Source: Coriolopsis trogii (Eukaryota; Basidiomycota; Agaricomycetes; Polyporales; Polyporaceae). Taken from it: 33,187 bases of DNA. Numbering within the stretch: the first letter of the stretch is position 1; each line of letters starts with the position of its first letter. Under the pieces are notes generated by a model. It saw only the letters and a program-made list of their open reading frames with translations. It did not search any database and was not told the origin of the DNA. The translations under genes were made by a program, and so were the position numbers. The stretch lies in assembly GCA_020543525.1 (NCBI GenBank), contig JAHYIO010000038.1, forward strand, positions 1 to 33,187, written 5' to 3'. Below, in pieces: positions 1 to 12,763 of this stretch.

Positions 1-3
1 ACC

Positions 4-2372
4 ATGGCCTCCCACACGTCCCTCTCGCCCCATGTCCGTCCCCGCCTCCTGCCGCGCTGCCCTCGCCGCCTCTTCCCGGCGGTCTTTATCGCGCTCGTCC
101 GCCCCCGTGCTCAGCGGACTCTTGGCACGCGCCATAACAGCACACGCACAGACCCTCCTCGCCCTCAGTCCAATGCTCCCCTGGCTTTCGTTCTAGGCTC
201 TGCTCTCACCGGGCCGCCACCTACTACGCCCTCTCCTCCCTTTCCGATGTCGCTCCTGCCGCGTCCACCACACAATTCAACAACCAGTACGCTCCCCACA
301 GGACTTCAGGAACGCCATCGAGGACCTGAGGAAGCTCTTCCGGGCGAGGACGCGGTCACGACAGACGCAGAGCATCTCGAAGAGCACGGCTTCTCAGAGA
401 ACGACTATCATCCCAGTCAGTCCCTATTTCACTGTAGCATCCATCCCGTGCCCAACGTCCGCAGGCTCCTTTCCCTCTGTCGTCGTCTACCCCCAATCGA
501 CCGAGGATGTCGTCAAGATCGTCAAGACCGCAATCAAGTACAAGATGCCCGTCATTCCTTACTCGGGTGCTACCAGTCTTGAGGTCACTTCCGCGCCGTA
601 CGTCTCGTATTCCTCCATCCCAGACACCTTTGCTCACTCGCCAATCAGCCGTCTGTCGGTGGTATCTGCGTCGACATGTCCAAGATGGACAGAATCATCG
701 AGATACACGGTCAGTCTGCCCTCTCGCGATAGACTCATCACCCAACCATGCCCACAGAATCCGACTCGGACGTCGTCTGTCAGCCTGGACTGCGCTGGAT
801 GGACCTCAACGAAACACTCAAGAAAAAAGGTACCGTCCCACCGAGCTCGGTGCATCTGTTCATGCTCACAATCAATCCCAGGCATCCCACTCTTCTTCCC
901 TGTACGTTGATTGTGCCCGCAGTACTGAGACCATGCGCACCTCTCATACTTCCTTTCCCACCCAGCTTGATCCTGGCCCTGGAGCGACGCTAGGCGGCAT
1001 GCTCAGCACAGGCTGCTCCGCAGTACGTACTTTACGATTCTGCGTATCCGCCCCGCGTACTGATCCAACGCAGCCAATGCCGTCCGTACGGGACTGCAAA
1101 GGCCGAGTGGTTCCTCAACGCCGTCAGTCTCCTCTGCTCTTTCCGCGCGACTTTCGCTGACGGTCTCACAGACGGTGGTGTTGCCAACGGGAGAGGTCAT
1201 CAAGACTCGCAGGCGGGCGCGCAAATCGTCTGCCGGCTTCGATACCACCAAGCTCTTCATCGGCGCCGAGGGCACGCTTGGGATCGTCACCGAAGGTTGG
1301 CCTCCTGTCTTCATTCGTCTCAACGGAGGCGCACACTGACTTCATATTGCAGTCACCGTCCGCCTCGCGCCGGTCCTCCCGACGAACGTCGCCGTCGTGC
1401 AGTTCCCGGACGTCCGCAAGGCGACCGAGGCCGTGATCGAGATCGTCAACTCGGGCGTCGGCATCCGTAAGTGCCCTGAACTTCGTTCTCGTCTCTCCTT
1501 TCTCCCGCACAGGATCTGAATCACGCGCGCAGAGTGCGTGGAGCTGTGCGACGACCAGTTCATGCGCGCGACGAACGTGTACGGCCAGTCGGCGCGCAAG
1601 TGGCCCGAGAAGGATAGCCTGTTCTTCAAGTTCCAGGGGCCGACGCCGCGCGCGCTGCAGGAGACGGCGGACGTTGTCCAGAAGATCAGCAAGAAGTACG
1701 GCGGGACGGGGTTCGCGCTCGCGCGGAACGAGAAGGAGGCGGCGGATCTGTGGACGGACAGGAAGAACGCGTTCTACTCGAGCTTGGCGATCTTGCCGGG
1801 CGCGCGTGGATGGAGCACGGATGTCTGGTGCGTGGCGTTGCAGGCGGTCGTGAGAGTCGAGGGAGTGACGGATGGTGATTAGCGTTCCGCCCTCGAGGCT
1901 GCCTGATCTTGTGTACGCGACGAAGGAGGACCTCGAGAAGCATGGGATCGTGAACACCATCGTCGGGCATGTCGGTGATGGTACGTTTCTTCCCTTCTGT
2001 CTGCTGACGCACCCTCACCTCGCGCACCAGGCAACTTCCACGCGCTCCTGCTGTTCCGGAACGAGGAGGAGCTCGAGAAGGCGCGCGCGGCGGTGGGGGC
2101 GCATGATCCACCGCGCAATCGCGCTCGACGGGACGTGCACGGGCGAGCACGGTGTCGGGATAGGCAAGCGCGATTATATGGTCGAGGAGCTAGGGGAGGG
2201 CACCGTCGAGCTCATGCGGCGGATCAAGAAGACCGTCGATCCGTACAACTTGTTCAATCCTGGCAAGGTGCGTCGTGTGTCTGACTGGGGAGTTTGGACT
2301 TATGGGTGTGTTGGGCAGCTGTACCCGGAGCCGTCTGTGGCGGCGACGAAGACGGAGGGAGAGAACCACTGA
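4..2372 (+). CDS. DLD1: D-lactate dehydrogenase (cytochrome c), mitochondrial; frame broken by several 1-nt indels
   Basis: FAD-linked oxidase of the D-lactate/glycolate oxidase family, which passes electrons from D-lactate to cytochrome c at the inner mitochondrial membrane. Spliced exons give the FAD-binding core ([48 protein letters not shown]) and the C-terminal oxidase signatures VGHVGDGNFHALL and [17 protein letters not shown], ending [19 protein letters not shown]. Visible introns include 416-464, one after GHVGDG (gt at 1981) and one before the last exon. The start is unsure: ATG 4 has a good context, but ATG 32 opens an Arg/Ser/Ala-rich, acid-free stretch that looks like a mitochondrial presequence. 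Homology jumps frame near 211, 293, 342 and 585 (one base missing each) and near 2095 (one G extra), all at G or C runs. This is either a sequencing artefact or a young pseudogene. Family assignment is firm. Confidence 0.88.
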
Positions 2373-2766
2373 GCGGGAGATCTATCCTTGAGTTTGTTGT
2401 GTGTTTGTATTGTTTTCGTGCTGTGACATTGCTGGACATGCTATCACGTTTTCCCAACACACAGTCCGAGCCTTTTGTGGTCGCCCCGGCATGCGATTGC
2501 TACGGTGAGTGCCATGTCACGCGATCCCGCAGCTGCTGTCAGTTCATGGACGATCGATGATTGCGCAGTATGGTGTAGACGTGCGCAACGTGTGCTCACG
2601 TACGCTATAGCATCGACGGTCTCTCTCATCCGTACACTATATGACTCGGTCGACACTTGACTGTTCCTCGTTTACACGCTCGATCTCGGACGCAGAGGAA
2701 GGTACCTCATTCATACACCCGCGAGCGGCGGCAGCAGCAGACTCCTTGTGTACCTGAATCATCGTC

Positions 2767-3824
2767 ATGTTCTCCCGCTTCACTTCCTCGTCTGCTCTGA
2801 CCATCTACGGGCCGCTTGCGATATACCCCGCGGGCAGCACCATCGCCGGCGAAGTCGAGATAGATTTTCCAAAGCTCCAAGAGGAGAACATCCAAGAGGT
2901 CCAACTGCGCCTCCGCGGCTCGTCCAAGACGTTTGTCCTATCTCGTCACTAGCCCGGGAGTCGACTCGTTCGCTAACTCGGACCCAGGGTCATCCACCGC
3001 GACAAGAACACTCGTAGAAACGATCCCGCTCGTGCGCAACGACACCACACTCTGGTCGCGTGCCCAACCCGAGTGCCCGAACCCCCAACCGGACTCGCAT
3101 GTCCTCCGCCTCCCGTTCAAGTCCGCGCTCCCCCCACAGCTCCCGTCCTCATTCCACTTCCGTGCGTTTGGGCCGTCCGCGAACGTGCGGTAGTCGCTCA
3201 CGGTCGTGGGCGTCCGCCCGGGCCTGCTGAACGTGAACCAGAAGCACCGCGTGCCGCTCGCGGTCGTGCCCCGCGACGAGACCGGGGCGGCGCTGATCAA
3301 GGCGGTGGGCGCGACGCATGCGATAAAGACGAGCGCTCGAATCGGGTCGGTCGGGGCAAGACGCAGGTGGAAAGAAGGGGCAGCAGTCGGGGCCGGACGC
3401 AATGGGGACTTGGGTGCAGCGGGCGACGTTCCGCTCGGCGTTCAGGCTCGACTGTGCGCCGACGGTTGCGGTGCACCACATGGAGTGCGACGTGCGTGTT
3501 CTTGTCTTTCCTCTTCTCTACGTCTCTCAGGTCTGTGTGTTGATTGACTGTCTTATAGTACCAGCTCGTCGTCAAAGTGCCGTTCCCCGGATGGGCAACG
3601 ACCTCAGGCTCGACATGCCTGTCACTGTAACATCGGGCTTCCTCCAGCCGCTGCCCAGAAGAGAGAATCAGGATAGGGACGACTCGCAGCCTACTTTGGA
3701 TCTTCCGCCGTGCATGTTTTCGTTTCTGTACGTTTGCGTTGCATTGCGTTGACGTGAGCCTCATCGTAGAGCGTACTGGGATGTGAGCGACGAGCGTGAA
3801 TGGGCAGACGACGAGAAGGAATGA
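2767..3824 (+). pseudogene. Arrestin-like (alpha-arrestin fold) gene with in-frame stop and frame shifts
   Basis: The N-terminal exon (2767-2930) reads as an arrestin N domain: SALTIYGPLAIYPAGSTIAG followed by EENIQEVQLRLRGSSKT. An intron (2931-2987, CTAAC branch) precedes VIHRDKN. Later pieces are LVETIPLVRNDTTLW, SFHFRAFGPSANVR, SLTVVGVRPGLLNVNQKHRV, an intron ending at 3558, YQLVVKVPFPG, MGNDLRLDMPVTVTSG and a final exon AYWDVSDEREWADDEKE-stop. These are typical of fungal arrestin-like proteins that act as trafficking adaptors; the specific role here is unknown. An in-frame TAG at 3191-3193 sits where Tyr would fit (R-Y-SLTVV). The frame also changes near 3010 and one base is missing near 3590. 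The segment 3330-3420 has no clear frame. It may be a real pseudogene or may share the artefact seen in its neighbour; the substitution stop favours decay. Confidence 0.7.
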
Positions 3825-4964
3825 AGTTCACTCGGGATGTTTCAGCGAGAGCGTTTCCGGCAGGCTCACTGAAGAGCACTTATTTCTGGTGCAGAACTGT
3901 GATGTACGTCGCTCACGCAGCTCAGAACGGACGATGGCCTGGTCGGTACGCGCACTCACCGAAGGCCAAGACCCGTCTGTTCTCCCAGTCTCACCTTCCT
4001 CTCGTGCTTTGACGACTGTACCACCGCCCTCAGCTCTCAGCTCTCAGCTCTCAGCTCTCTTGATACCGTTCGTATCCTTCAACGCCACGAAATCAGGGAC
4101 GTTGACTCTTGCATGCTGGAGATGACCCTTCGAGAAGCGTGTATGTACTATTTTCAACTTGAAAGGCCAATCTGCTGGTAAACGCCACCGCGGACTCGAC
4201 TTGCTCCTCATCTGCAACCAGGATCAGGATTCTGATTGGCCAGGGCTATCTCAATGTCTCGACATAGTCACTCGCCACCGACAAGTCATATGTTACTAGC
4301 TAAGGAGCGGCGCAATGTTCAACACACCACGCCGTCCTGTACACCCTCAACGATTGCTGAAGCCAAAAGTCCGTACGGACATGTACATATGCAACACCTC
4401 GGCGTCCTCGGTCGCCCGAGGTGCCGCTGGCTCGCTCGTGCAAAGCCTTCGCTGATACGATGCTCGTCCGCGTCGCGGCTCTGGATCGTCTCCGTCTATC
4501 AATATTGCGTTCACCAATGATACGACGGCCAAGGGACGATGTGATGGTGGTTCCAGTGCACGATCATAGGATACGGTCTATATAGATAGAGGGCATTGCT
4601 GAGGTCAATGAATACAATCGGTGCGCGCGGGCGGTCGTGGTCGTGATACAACTGCTACTGCTACTGCTACTATTGGCGCTCGGGCTAGAGCTCACTCGTC
4701 GTTTGAAAGGGTCGCACAGTCGAAGGGTCAGGGGTCAGGGGTCGTGAGTCGTGAGAGATATCTAAGATGGGCTACTTGCTACGGAATACGAAGACGGGGT
4801 GCAGATGCAGATGTACGGAGGATGCGGGAATGCGAAAACAGACAGGTGGACTGCTACAGGGTTCATGCGTGCGTGCGTGTGTGCGTGAGTGTGGGCTTTG
4901 TCGTACACGTACAGATACAGACAGCGTTGCGACGGAGACGTGGCGCGTGTATGGTGCGACACGC
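3825..4964. other. Intergenic, no supported gene
   Basis: No open frame here has splice-consistent or family-like coding content. The stretch contains a 7-bp microsatellite (4031-4058), a short trinucleotide run near 4655-4672 and GT/GC-rich sequence near 4865-4895 that is probably the 3' flank of ARB1. Confidence 0.5.
4031..4058. repeat. Microsatellite (CAGCTCT)x4
   Basis: Four perfect head-to-tail copies of the 7-mer CAGCTCT are read directly. Confidence 0.9.
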
Positions 4965-7567
4965 TCAAGCCTTTGTCTTGCTCGTCGTCTTGCTGAACAG
5001 CTTCGCCTTCTCGAGCGCGGCTTGACCTGGGGCGATACGTCAGCACCGCACAGCGTGGGGATGAAAGAAGGGTACGCACTGTTCTTGACGAGCATGTTCT
5101 TGTAGTCGCGGATCGTGATGTCTTCCCGTGTCAAGTTCTTGATCTTCCGGTCCTTGACTTCCCACAGCTCCTCGGCCACTTGCGAGATTAGCCCTGCAGA
5201 GCGCATGCATGTGAGAACGAGGTCCTAGAACGCAAGAGCGAGCGAGCAAGGACGGGAGCTTACGGAAGTCGTGCGAGACGATGACGACACCACCCTCGTA
5301 TTCCTTGATGGCGCGTGCGAGCGCGTCGATCGAGGCCATGTCCAAGTGGTTAGTGGGCTCGTCCAGGAGGAGGATGTGCGGGTGCTCCATCGCGAGCTGC
5401 GCAAACACGACCCTGAGACACGGAACGGGAGCGCGTTAGCCACTGCCAGGTGACCGAGAACAACCTCGAGCCCACGCGCCGCGCCCACATTCCCGCGACA
5501 CAACACAAGTTGACAGCTCAGGGCTGAGCCACGCGGGGGGGAGGAGAGGACGCGGGCACCGTGCCCGAGGCGGAAGCATAACGCTACTCACCGGTTCCGC
5601 AAGCCGTCGGACAGCTGCTTGATGGGCGACGTCTGGTGCGCGCCCGAGAGACCGAAGCGGCCGAGCTGTGCGCGCCATGCCTGGATGTCCTTGTCCGGAT
5701 ACTTTTCGTAGTAGAGCGACTGGAGGTGCTCGATCGGGGACTTCTCGTACGGGAGCTGGTCGGCCGAGTGCTGCGAGTACTTTGCGAGCTTGAGCCCGAC
5801 GTGCCGCGAGATCGTGCCCTCGCAGGGCTGGAGCGCGCCCGTGATGAGGTTCAGCAGCGTCGACTTGCCCGTCCCGTTTTGACCGACGATGGCGATCCGC
5901 GAGTCCATGCTGTGCGAGGGGGTGAGCGTGCGAACGACGGAATCTAGGATGTGAATGATAGACACGCACTCGATACCGAACGAGAGGCCCTGGTAAAGGT
6001 AGTCCTCCTTCTTGCCCGAGTACGAGAACGCGACGTCGTTGAAGGCGAGGATCGGGGGCGGCAGCTTCGCGACGTCCTCAAAATTGAACCTGAGCGGGCG
6101 GGGCTGCTCGATCTTCTCGACGAGGCCTGCGGCCTCCATCTTGTCGATGATCTTCTGCTTCGACTTCGCTTGCTTAACGAGGTTAGCGTAGGTACCGGCG
6201 GACGCGATGAACCTGGGAAAAAGGGGGGAGAAGGAAGAGGTGAGAAGCCGGTCGTTGATTGAAAGAGTCGAGGGAAAGAACGAAAGGAACAGAGCACGAT
6301 CAGGAACGCCGCGTACAGCAGCCGACGTCAGGGACCGACAACGGAGTGGTGGTCAGTTGTGGGCACCGGTGTGTACGTACTTTTTGATGTGCGCGATCTC
6401 CTCCTGCTGCTTGTTGTACGCCTTCATCTGGTTGACCTCGTTCTCGGCCTTGGTGCGGACGTAGGTGGAGTAGTTGCCACCGTAGTAGACGAGCTTCTTC
6501 TTCATGGTGAGGTCCATGATGTTCGTGCAGACGGTGTCCATAAAGTCCTGCGAGTGCGAGGTGATGACGAGGATGTGGTTGTACATGGAGAGGTACGCCT
6601 CGAGCCAGACGACGGCCTCGAGGTCGAGGTGGTTCGTCGGCTCGTCGAGCAGGAGGAGGTGGGGCTTGACGAAGAGCGCACGGGCGAGGGCGACGCGCAT
6701 GCGCCAGCCACCGGACATGTCTTTTGTCGGCTTGTGCATCATCTGCTGGCTGAAGCCGAGACCGTGGAGGATGGAGCCCGCCTTGGCCTCGAACGTCGAG
6801 GGGTCCATCTCCTCGAGCTCCTCGTAGAGCTGCTCGAGCAGGACTTCGTCGATGTCGTCCGCGACGGAGAGGTCCTCGATGCGCTGCTCGAGCTTGGCGA
6901 CCTTTTCTTTGGCGGAGGCGACGATGAAGTCGATCGCGTTGACGTCCGAGGGCTCGGCTTCGCCGCGGACGAGGTAGATGTCGATGTGCTCGGGGATGTC
7001 GATGTCGCGCTCGGCGATGGACTGGAGGAACGTCGACTGCAGCACGCCAAGTCACGCATGCAGACGTCAATCGAGGGGGATACGGAACGGAACCGACAGG
7101 GCCACGCACCTTTCCCGACCCGTTCTCGCCCAAAAGCCCATACCGCTGCCCGTAGTTGAGGGAGACCTCGGCGTTCTCGATGAGGAGGCGGCCGTGGAAG
7201 GAGAGCGTGTACGAGTCGATCTTGATATCCCGTCCCTTCGGGTCCGAGACGAGCACACCCGCAGCACTCCTGCCCGACGACCCGCACGCATCAGCTTCCC
7301 GTCCCAGACGCTCCGCCCACTGCCGCACGCGAGACGAGAGACGCACCGATCGGTGGCAAGCTGGAGCTTTGCCATTGCGCTGAGGTCCTCCTGGCTCGTC
7401 GCGGCGGAGGTGTTGGTGAGGGGGGTGTTGACCGAGCTCCCGCCATTGACTGAGCCGGTCGGGGTCGACGTCGAGGTGGACGCGTCGGTGCCGCCGTTCT
7501 TGTTCTTGACGGACTGCTTCGCCGCCTTCTCAGCGAGCCGCTTTTGCTTGGATGCGGACGGTGCCAT
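4965..7567 (-). CDS. ARB1: ABCF ATPase ARB1 (ribosome biogenesis)
   Basis: Soluble twin-ATPase of the ABCF2/Arb1 family. It has no membrane domain; family members shuttle between nucleus and cytoplasm and assist 40S and 60S maturation. Exons on the minus strand are 7567-7347, 7269-7110, 7036-6381, 6212-5970, 5909-5592, 5412-5264, 5193-5080 and 5026-4965. They sum to 1,923 nt, giving 640 aa with no frame break, close to the usual length of about 610. The Lys/Ala-rich start ([18 protein letters not shown]) is typical. First cassette: Walker A GENGSGKST (about aa 121-129), signature SGGW (about 235), Walker [13 protein letters not shown] (about 254-265). Linker: [20 protein letters not shown]. 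Second cassette: GQNGTGKST (about 436-444), signature LSDGLRNR (about 527-533), [11 protein letters not shown] (about 544-555) and switch VSHD. Gene identity is secure. Confidence 0.96.
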
Positions 7568-8654
7568 GTCGTCGTGTACGGTGGTCTCAGTGTCGTGGAG
7601 GGGAGAGAGAGAGCAGGCGGGGAGGAGGAGGAGGCGATGAGGCAAGAATCGATCTGGTGTGGCGCATAATTTTCCGCTTAGACCCCAGTCCATATAAGGC
7701 AACTGATTAAGTTCACATCAGTCGCCCAACTCGCGCGTGTGTGCATCGCAAAGTATGCTATATTATCTCAAGCTCTACGGTGTACGACCGAACCACAACC
7801 AAGAAATATTACACGATACACGACGGAGAGATCCAGGGAGTGGAAGCCAAGCGATGGGGGGATATATACAGCGATGGGAGTGCAGGCTAAAATGGTATGT
7901 ACGTGCGCGATATGCAAAATCGCAGAGCGCGTGGGGGTCGGCGTCGAGCCGTTTCCGAGTCAGGAGAGAGAGATACAACTAGCGAGGGGACCATAAGCCT
8001 GTAATGTAGGGGGTCCGCACGTTAGACGATGCGGAGGAGATGAGAGAGAGAGCCGAGCATGAGACATAGGACACAGACGGTTTACTATACGACAGGGCGG
8101 TGGTGAGGATTTAGCGAGACAGCGTGTAGCTAGGGGGGCGTAGTAGAGAGAGAATATGGCGGACGAGCGTAGAGCACGAGAAAGTTGTACAACGAACGGA
8201 TGTGGAAAGATGGTGGCCATAAATAACCCCGCGGCCGCATCAACGGTCGGCGGGAGTTCGGGTGGTAATGTACGTATGCTGACAGCAGATGAGTGGGATG
8301 AGACAACGAGATCAGCGCGAAAACAGACGCGAGCTTTAGCGTAGAGGAACTATAATAGATGAGTATATGCGATGTGGTACGAGATACGATGACAGCAGGG
8401 GGCGAAAGATGAATCCGAGACAGAGAGCGGAAGAGAAGAAAACGGGGAGAGACAGAAGGGGATAGGCATACCGTAATCGAACACGCAAGGTGGGAGATTG
8501 CTGAGAGCGCACCCACGTCAGCAGCGCGACATACACTCTTTCCGCACCCCGAGCAGCGCTCCCGGTCCTCGCTCGCGTGAGCGCGGTCGGTATTAGCTCA
8601 TGCATGTGCGGGGCTCGCCCGAGCGTGATGCAGAGAGCCGCGTCCGCCCGCTGT
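7568..8654. other. Intergenic between ARB1 start and the C2H2 gene stop
   Basis: It holds the ARB1 promoter/5' leader and the 3' flank of the C2H2 gene. It is purine-rich on the + strand around 8030-8470 (GAGA-type tracts). No supported coding or RNA gene is seen. Confidence 0.5.
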
Positions 8655-10991
8655 TCACTGCACCAGCCGACCTCGATAGTCGTCCCTCCAGACCGGGTGC
8701 ACTAGAGGCTGCCCCTGGCCTTGGCCCCCCGCGAGAACGGCACCGGGGCCGGTCTGCATGTACTGGTGCTGCCCAACGTGCCCTTGCGCATGCGTCCGCG
8801 GCAGCTGCGACTGATGCAGCTCCAGGTAACCCTCCGCCCCCGGCTCCATCTCCACCCCCTCGAGACTCTCCACCTCGGGCGACATCTCTCGCTGCGGGTG
8901 CGAGTGGGAGTGGATGTGAGCATGGTGCTGGGCAGCTTGTCCGTGCCCCTGTCCATGGGAAGGGAGAGCTTGATAGGAGTAGTAGTCCGCGGCCGCCGAC
9001 GATCCCGTCGAGTTGGTGGCATTCGTCCCGATAGAAGACGAACTCGCGCTCGGGGCGTGCCCATGCCCATGGGTGTGTGCATACGCGGCAGGAGCGGGCG
9101 GGTGACCGTACGCCGGTGGATGCGTGTACGACGGCTCAGTCGAGGGTTCTTGAGCCTGCGCCTGCACGTGCGAATGCGCCGGGTAGGAGAATGCGTGTTG
9201 CGAAGTCGCAACGTTGGCTGCACTGCCTCGGCTCACGTTTGCAAGCGAATGCATGCCGTGCGGTGGCTGGAGCTGCCGTGAGCTATACGGGAGCGTTTGC
9301 AGGTGGGCCGTCGGCGTCGGCACGTACGATTGTGGGGATCCTGCGGGAGGAGCGTAGCGAATGCTCGCGCTTGCATTGGCGGCGCCGCTACTGTCTCGCC
9401 CGACACGGGTGTCCTGAATTGGCGCCAGCGTAGGGCGCGAGTCGGCGTACCGGTCAGAGGACGGAGGGGGGTTGTACGTCGCGGACGAAGCGTAGTCGAA
9501 ATGGCTGTTCACCGCCGACTGCGGCTCCGGGCGCGCGTTGGACGGGGCAAGGGCGGGTAGGACGCGGTCGTAGCCCTGCTGCTCCTGGTGCGGGTGCTGT
9601 TGCGTATGCGCGGGCGGAGGGTGAGTGTATCCGGCAGAAGCGAGAGAAGACTCGTAGGACCGGTACGTCGGCATGGGCGGCGGAGCAGGGGTCGCAGGGC
9701 TGAGCGACTCGGGTGGAGACTCTGCATAATTGGCCATGCTGTGGGAGTGAGCGTGCACATAACCATAGCCGGGCGTGGGCGGGGCGCTGACGACGGGCGA
9801 GGCGGAGTGGGTGGACGTAGGCGAGTGGTGACGGACGGGATTGGAGATGTGGGCGATGGAGTGCCTGTGGGACGAAGGCGGAAGGGTGGGATGGGGGAGA
9901 GACGTGGGGCTTGCGCTCGGGAGAGTCTGGCGGTGCGAGTACTGATTGTAGTAGGAAGCCGAGTCGTGCGGAGATAGCTGCTGACCCTGGGACCTGTGCT
10001 GGCCGTGGAGGCTGTCGGCGGGAGAGACGGGTTCAGGGTACTGCGGGGGAGGATTCGCGGGAGAGAGGGGCGAATAGCGGTCAGACTCGGAGGCAGGGTA
10101 GGATTGTTCGCCCTGAAGGTGATAGGACCAGCGGGGCTCGTCGGCAGGGCGGCCGAAGGAGGAAGGCGCGCGGCTAGGCTGGGAGGAGGGGGGGTAGGAT
10201 ACGTCGTCGGACGGGTAGGATGGGTAGGTAGGTGCAGGGGCGAGGGAGGAATGGGAGTAGGAGACGGGGGAGTGGTAGACTTCGGGCGTGGACCTGGAAG
10301 AGCGGCTGGACGGGCGGGCGGAGAGAGGCGGCTGATGGTAGGCGGGCGCTGTGGGGAGGGGGAGGGTGGGATAGGCGTTTGCGAGGGGCGGGGGCGTGTC
10401 TGGGGGTTCTGGGAGGTAGGCCTGGGCAAGCGGCGGGGCTCGAGGGGAGGAGAGGGAATGGGAGAGGGGGGAGCAGGGGAGAGACTGTCGTCTGGGACGT
10501 TGGAACGCCTGCGGGGGGGACGGGAGCGATCGACGCCGTTTGCGCGATTCATAGCGGCGCGGGTCGCGGAGCCCGAGTTTCTGCGTGAGCCCGGGGAGAG
10601 GTGTATGCGGTAGCTGAGATGGGTGTATGAGTACGAGGACGTGTGCGAGTACGAGGACGTGTGCGAGTACGGGTACGAGTGGAGACGCAAGTGGACGTGG
10701 AGATGATTGACGCGGGACTTACTGTTGCTGCAAATTGTCCTGGCGGGAGCAACGAGTCTCGCAGCCGGGAAACGGACACTTGTGGTTGCGCTCGCCGGTG
10801 TGGATTCTGGTGTGCCTGGCGAGGTGGCCGGAGGTGGTGAAGGCGCGTTGGCATACCTGGCAGACGTGTTTCTTCTTTGGGAGGGCGGGTGCGGGCTGCT
10901 GGTGGGAGGGGAGAGGGTCGTAGTTGTGGAGGGAGGGATGAAGGTTTTGCGGGAGGGGGTTTTCAGGGTCATTAGAGGGAGGAAGAGGCAT
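8655..10991 (-). CDS. Nrg1-type two-finger C2H2 transcription factor, one frame shift in the tail
   Basis: Exon 1 (10991-10723) encodes two adjacent C2H2 fingers, [20 protein letters not shown] (C44, C47, H60, H64) and [20 protein letters not shown] (C72, C77, H90, H94). The TTSGHLARH and SRQDN cores are those of Nrg1/Nrg2-like repressors, which act in the nucleus on sugar- and stress-responsive genes. Intron 10722-10614 splits the codon of H90; exon 2 restores HYRIH and ends at 8655. The tail is about 650 aa, disordered, rich in Pro, Ser, Tyr, His and Gln, with HSHSHP and [19 protein letters not shown] stretches. The finger frame and tail frame differ by one base. Homology-free inspection places the switch between about 10520 and 10440, where C6-C7 runs occur, so one C is probably missing. 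An alternative long Pro-rich frame exists across the same DNA but looks like shadow coding. Confidence 0.85.
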
Positions 10992-12763
10992 GTCTAGTCG
11001 GCTAGGACGTAAAAGCTAGCGTGATCGCGAGGCGAGAGTTAGCGAGCGTGTTGCGGGGCGTGAGTCGGGCGGGGAGGGTTGTGGGGGGCCTAGGAGAGGA
11101 AGGAGGGCATAGTCGAGGACGCGTTCGATGGAGGACGATGGAGGGAGAGAGCGAGAGAGAGCACCACCCACCTCGTCCACCGTCGTCCCAGCCAGGCGCG
11201 CATAACTTCAGGCGGAGCTTCTGACGGATCTCTGCGCTGCACTCAATCTAGTCCCCCTTGCCGCCGGCAGCCACTCTTCCTCTTCCGAGCCTCTCGCAAT
11301 GCCTCCGCCGTTGATCATTCCCGACTCCCTCTTACCCCATCTTTCCCCACACCCGCCCCCCGCCTCTCCCGCCGCGCCCCCAGTGCCGGTCGCCGTCGTC
11401 GCCTGGGGTCGCAACGTCGCGCGGTGGGGATAGAAGAAGCCTCGTGTGGGCCCATGTGCCCTCGGCACGCACTCCAGCGCAGTCCGTGGCCTCTCCGCGG
11501 GCCTCTCCTTGGCCTCGCGCCCAGTCACCTGTCTGCCACCATATCTCGCTAGGACACCTTCCATGACGCTCCTCGCACTCACTGATCGACGCAACTCATG
11601 TTGATTATCCGTCTGATTGGCTCGTCCCATGCGGCCCTTGCCGTTCCTCTTCCACCTTCCCCCACGAGTGTGACCACCTCGCTGCGCTCCTGCCCGACAT
11701 CGCCATCTCCACAACCGCCAGGGACACTCCCCGACTCCCTCCCCGGCGCATGAACTCGGTACGCTTCATCTCCGTTGTCCCTTTTCATTCGGCTTTTCAT
11801 CTCCCCAATTCGTATTTCGCCACCACCCGTCTCTTCTCGCTTCTCCCCCCCGCCCTACCCCCTCCACCCACAACATTGACGACGTTCTTCTCTCGGCTAT
11901 CCCCCACCTCGTTAATTAACGTCGCCCAGACCCTCCTCCCCCTTGACGCGCCTCCCGCCTTGCCTCCCTACCTAACCATATCCAGCTCCTCACCGGCGCC
12001 GGTTCCAGCGCGCCCACGTCTTCTAGTGTGAGTACGTTTATTTATTCGTCATTCTTCTCCAGCTCACGCCTTCTTCTCAGCCGCTCCACGCTCAACCTCT
12101 CCAGCCTCATGTTCGATACCCTACCAAGTGCTCGCAAGACCCACTTGCCACTGTCGACGCAGCCATTACGTAGTTCGCACTCGACGTCTACTCTCTCTCG
12201 TTCTCGCGCTGGGCTACCTCCGTCCGTTCAATTCGGATATGCCCTCGACGACTCGATCCCCTCCCGTTTTTGATGTCTGGTAGGTCAACAATGTCCTCGC
12301 GCTCATCCGCAAATCTCCGAAAAGCTCGGCTCCGCTCGTGGGGGAGTGTCAAAAGCGGCGATGAGCACACCGCCAGTCCGGACGCGGCCCGACCACCTTA
12401 CATTACTGATGAACGGCCCGAGCGCACACTGGTACGCATCCGAGCGTCCGGGAGCAACCTCAGTGCATGTGTCGCTCGCTCGAGATTAGCTGGCTTGCAC
12501 GGGACTTCAAGTGCGTCCTCAGCTTGTCAAAGCAGGGCCTGCTTGAACAGCTCAAGGACATCAGGGAAATTTCTCCCTGCTAATTATTGTTAATGAGCGC
12601 TAATAGACCTGTTTGCCCCGTAAACGCTAACGAGCTTACTTACCCCTTTGCTATTTTTCTGTATAAACTGTGCATGAGTCAAGTGTTTTCACTGCATAAA
12701 CCCACGATAGATGTTTGTTTTCACACGCTCGACTGACACCAGGAAGCTCCTTGATATTAATAA
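10992..12763. other. Long geneless upstream region, pyrimidine-rich
   Basis: This is probably the promoter/5' leader of the C2H2 gene, followed by C/T-rich sequence (about 11240-12250) with several meaningless open frames. From about 12580 the base composition turns AT-richer, marking the transition to the repeat block. No gene is supported. Confidence 0.45.

Noticed and set aside
6359..7159. 266-codon + strand frame rich in Val, Leu, Glu and Asp
   Set aside because: It is the antisense shadow of the conserved ARB1 exon 3.
9509..10972. 487-codon Pro/Ser/Arg-rich minus-strand frame as the true C2H2 tail
   Set aside because: Only its first part joins the zinc finger. Downstream the alternative frame ([20 protein letters not shown]) has the Tyr/His/Gln pattern of such factors and runs to a proper stop, so a frame shift is more likely.
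11208..11714. 168-codon minus-strand frame as a gene
   Set aside because: Composition is that of the reverse of a C/T-rich tract, with no domain, no splice context and no plausible start.
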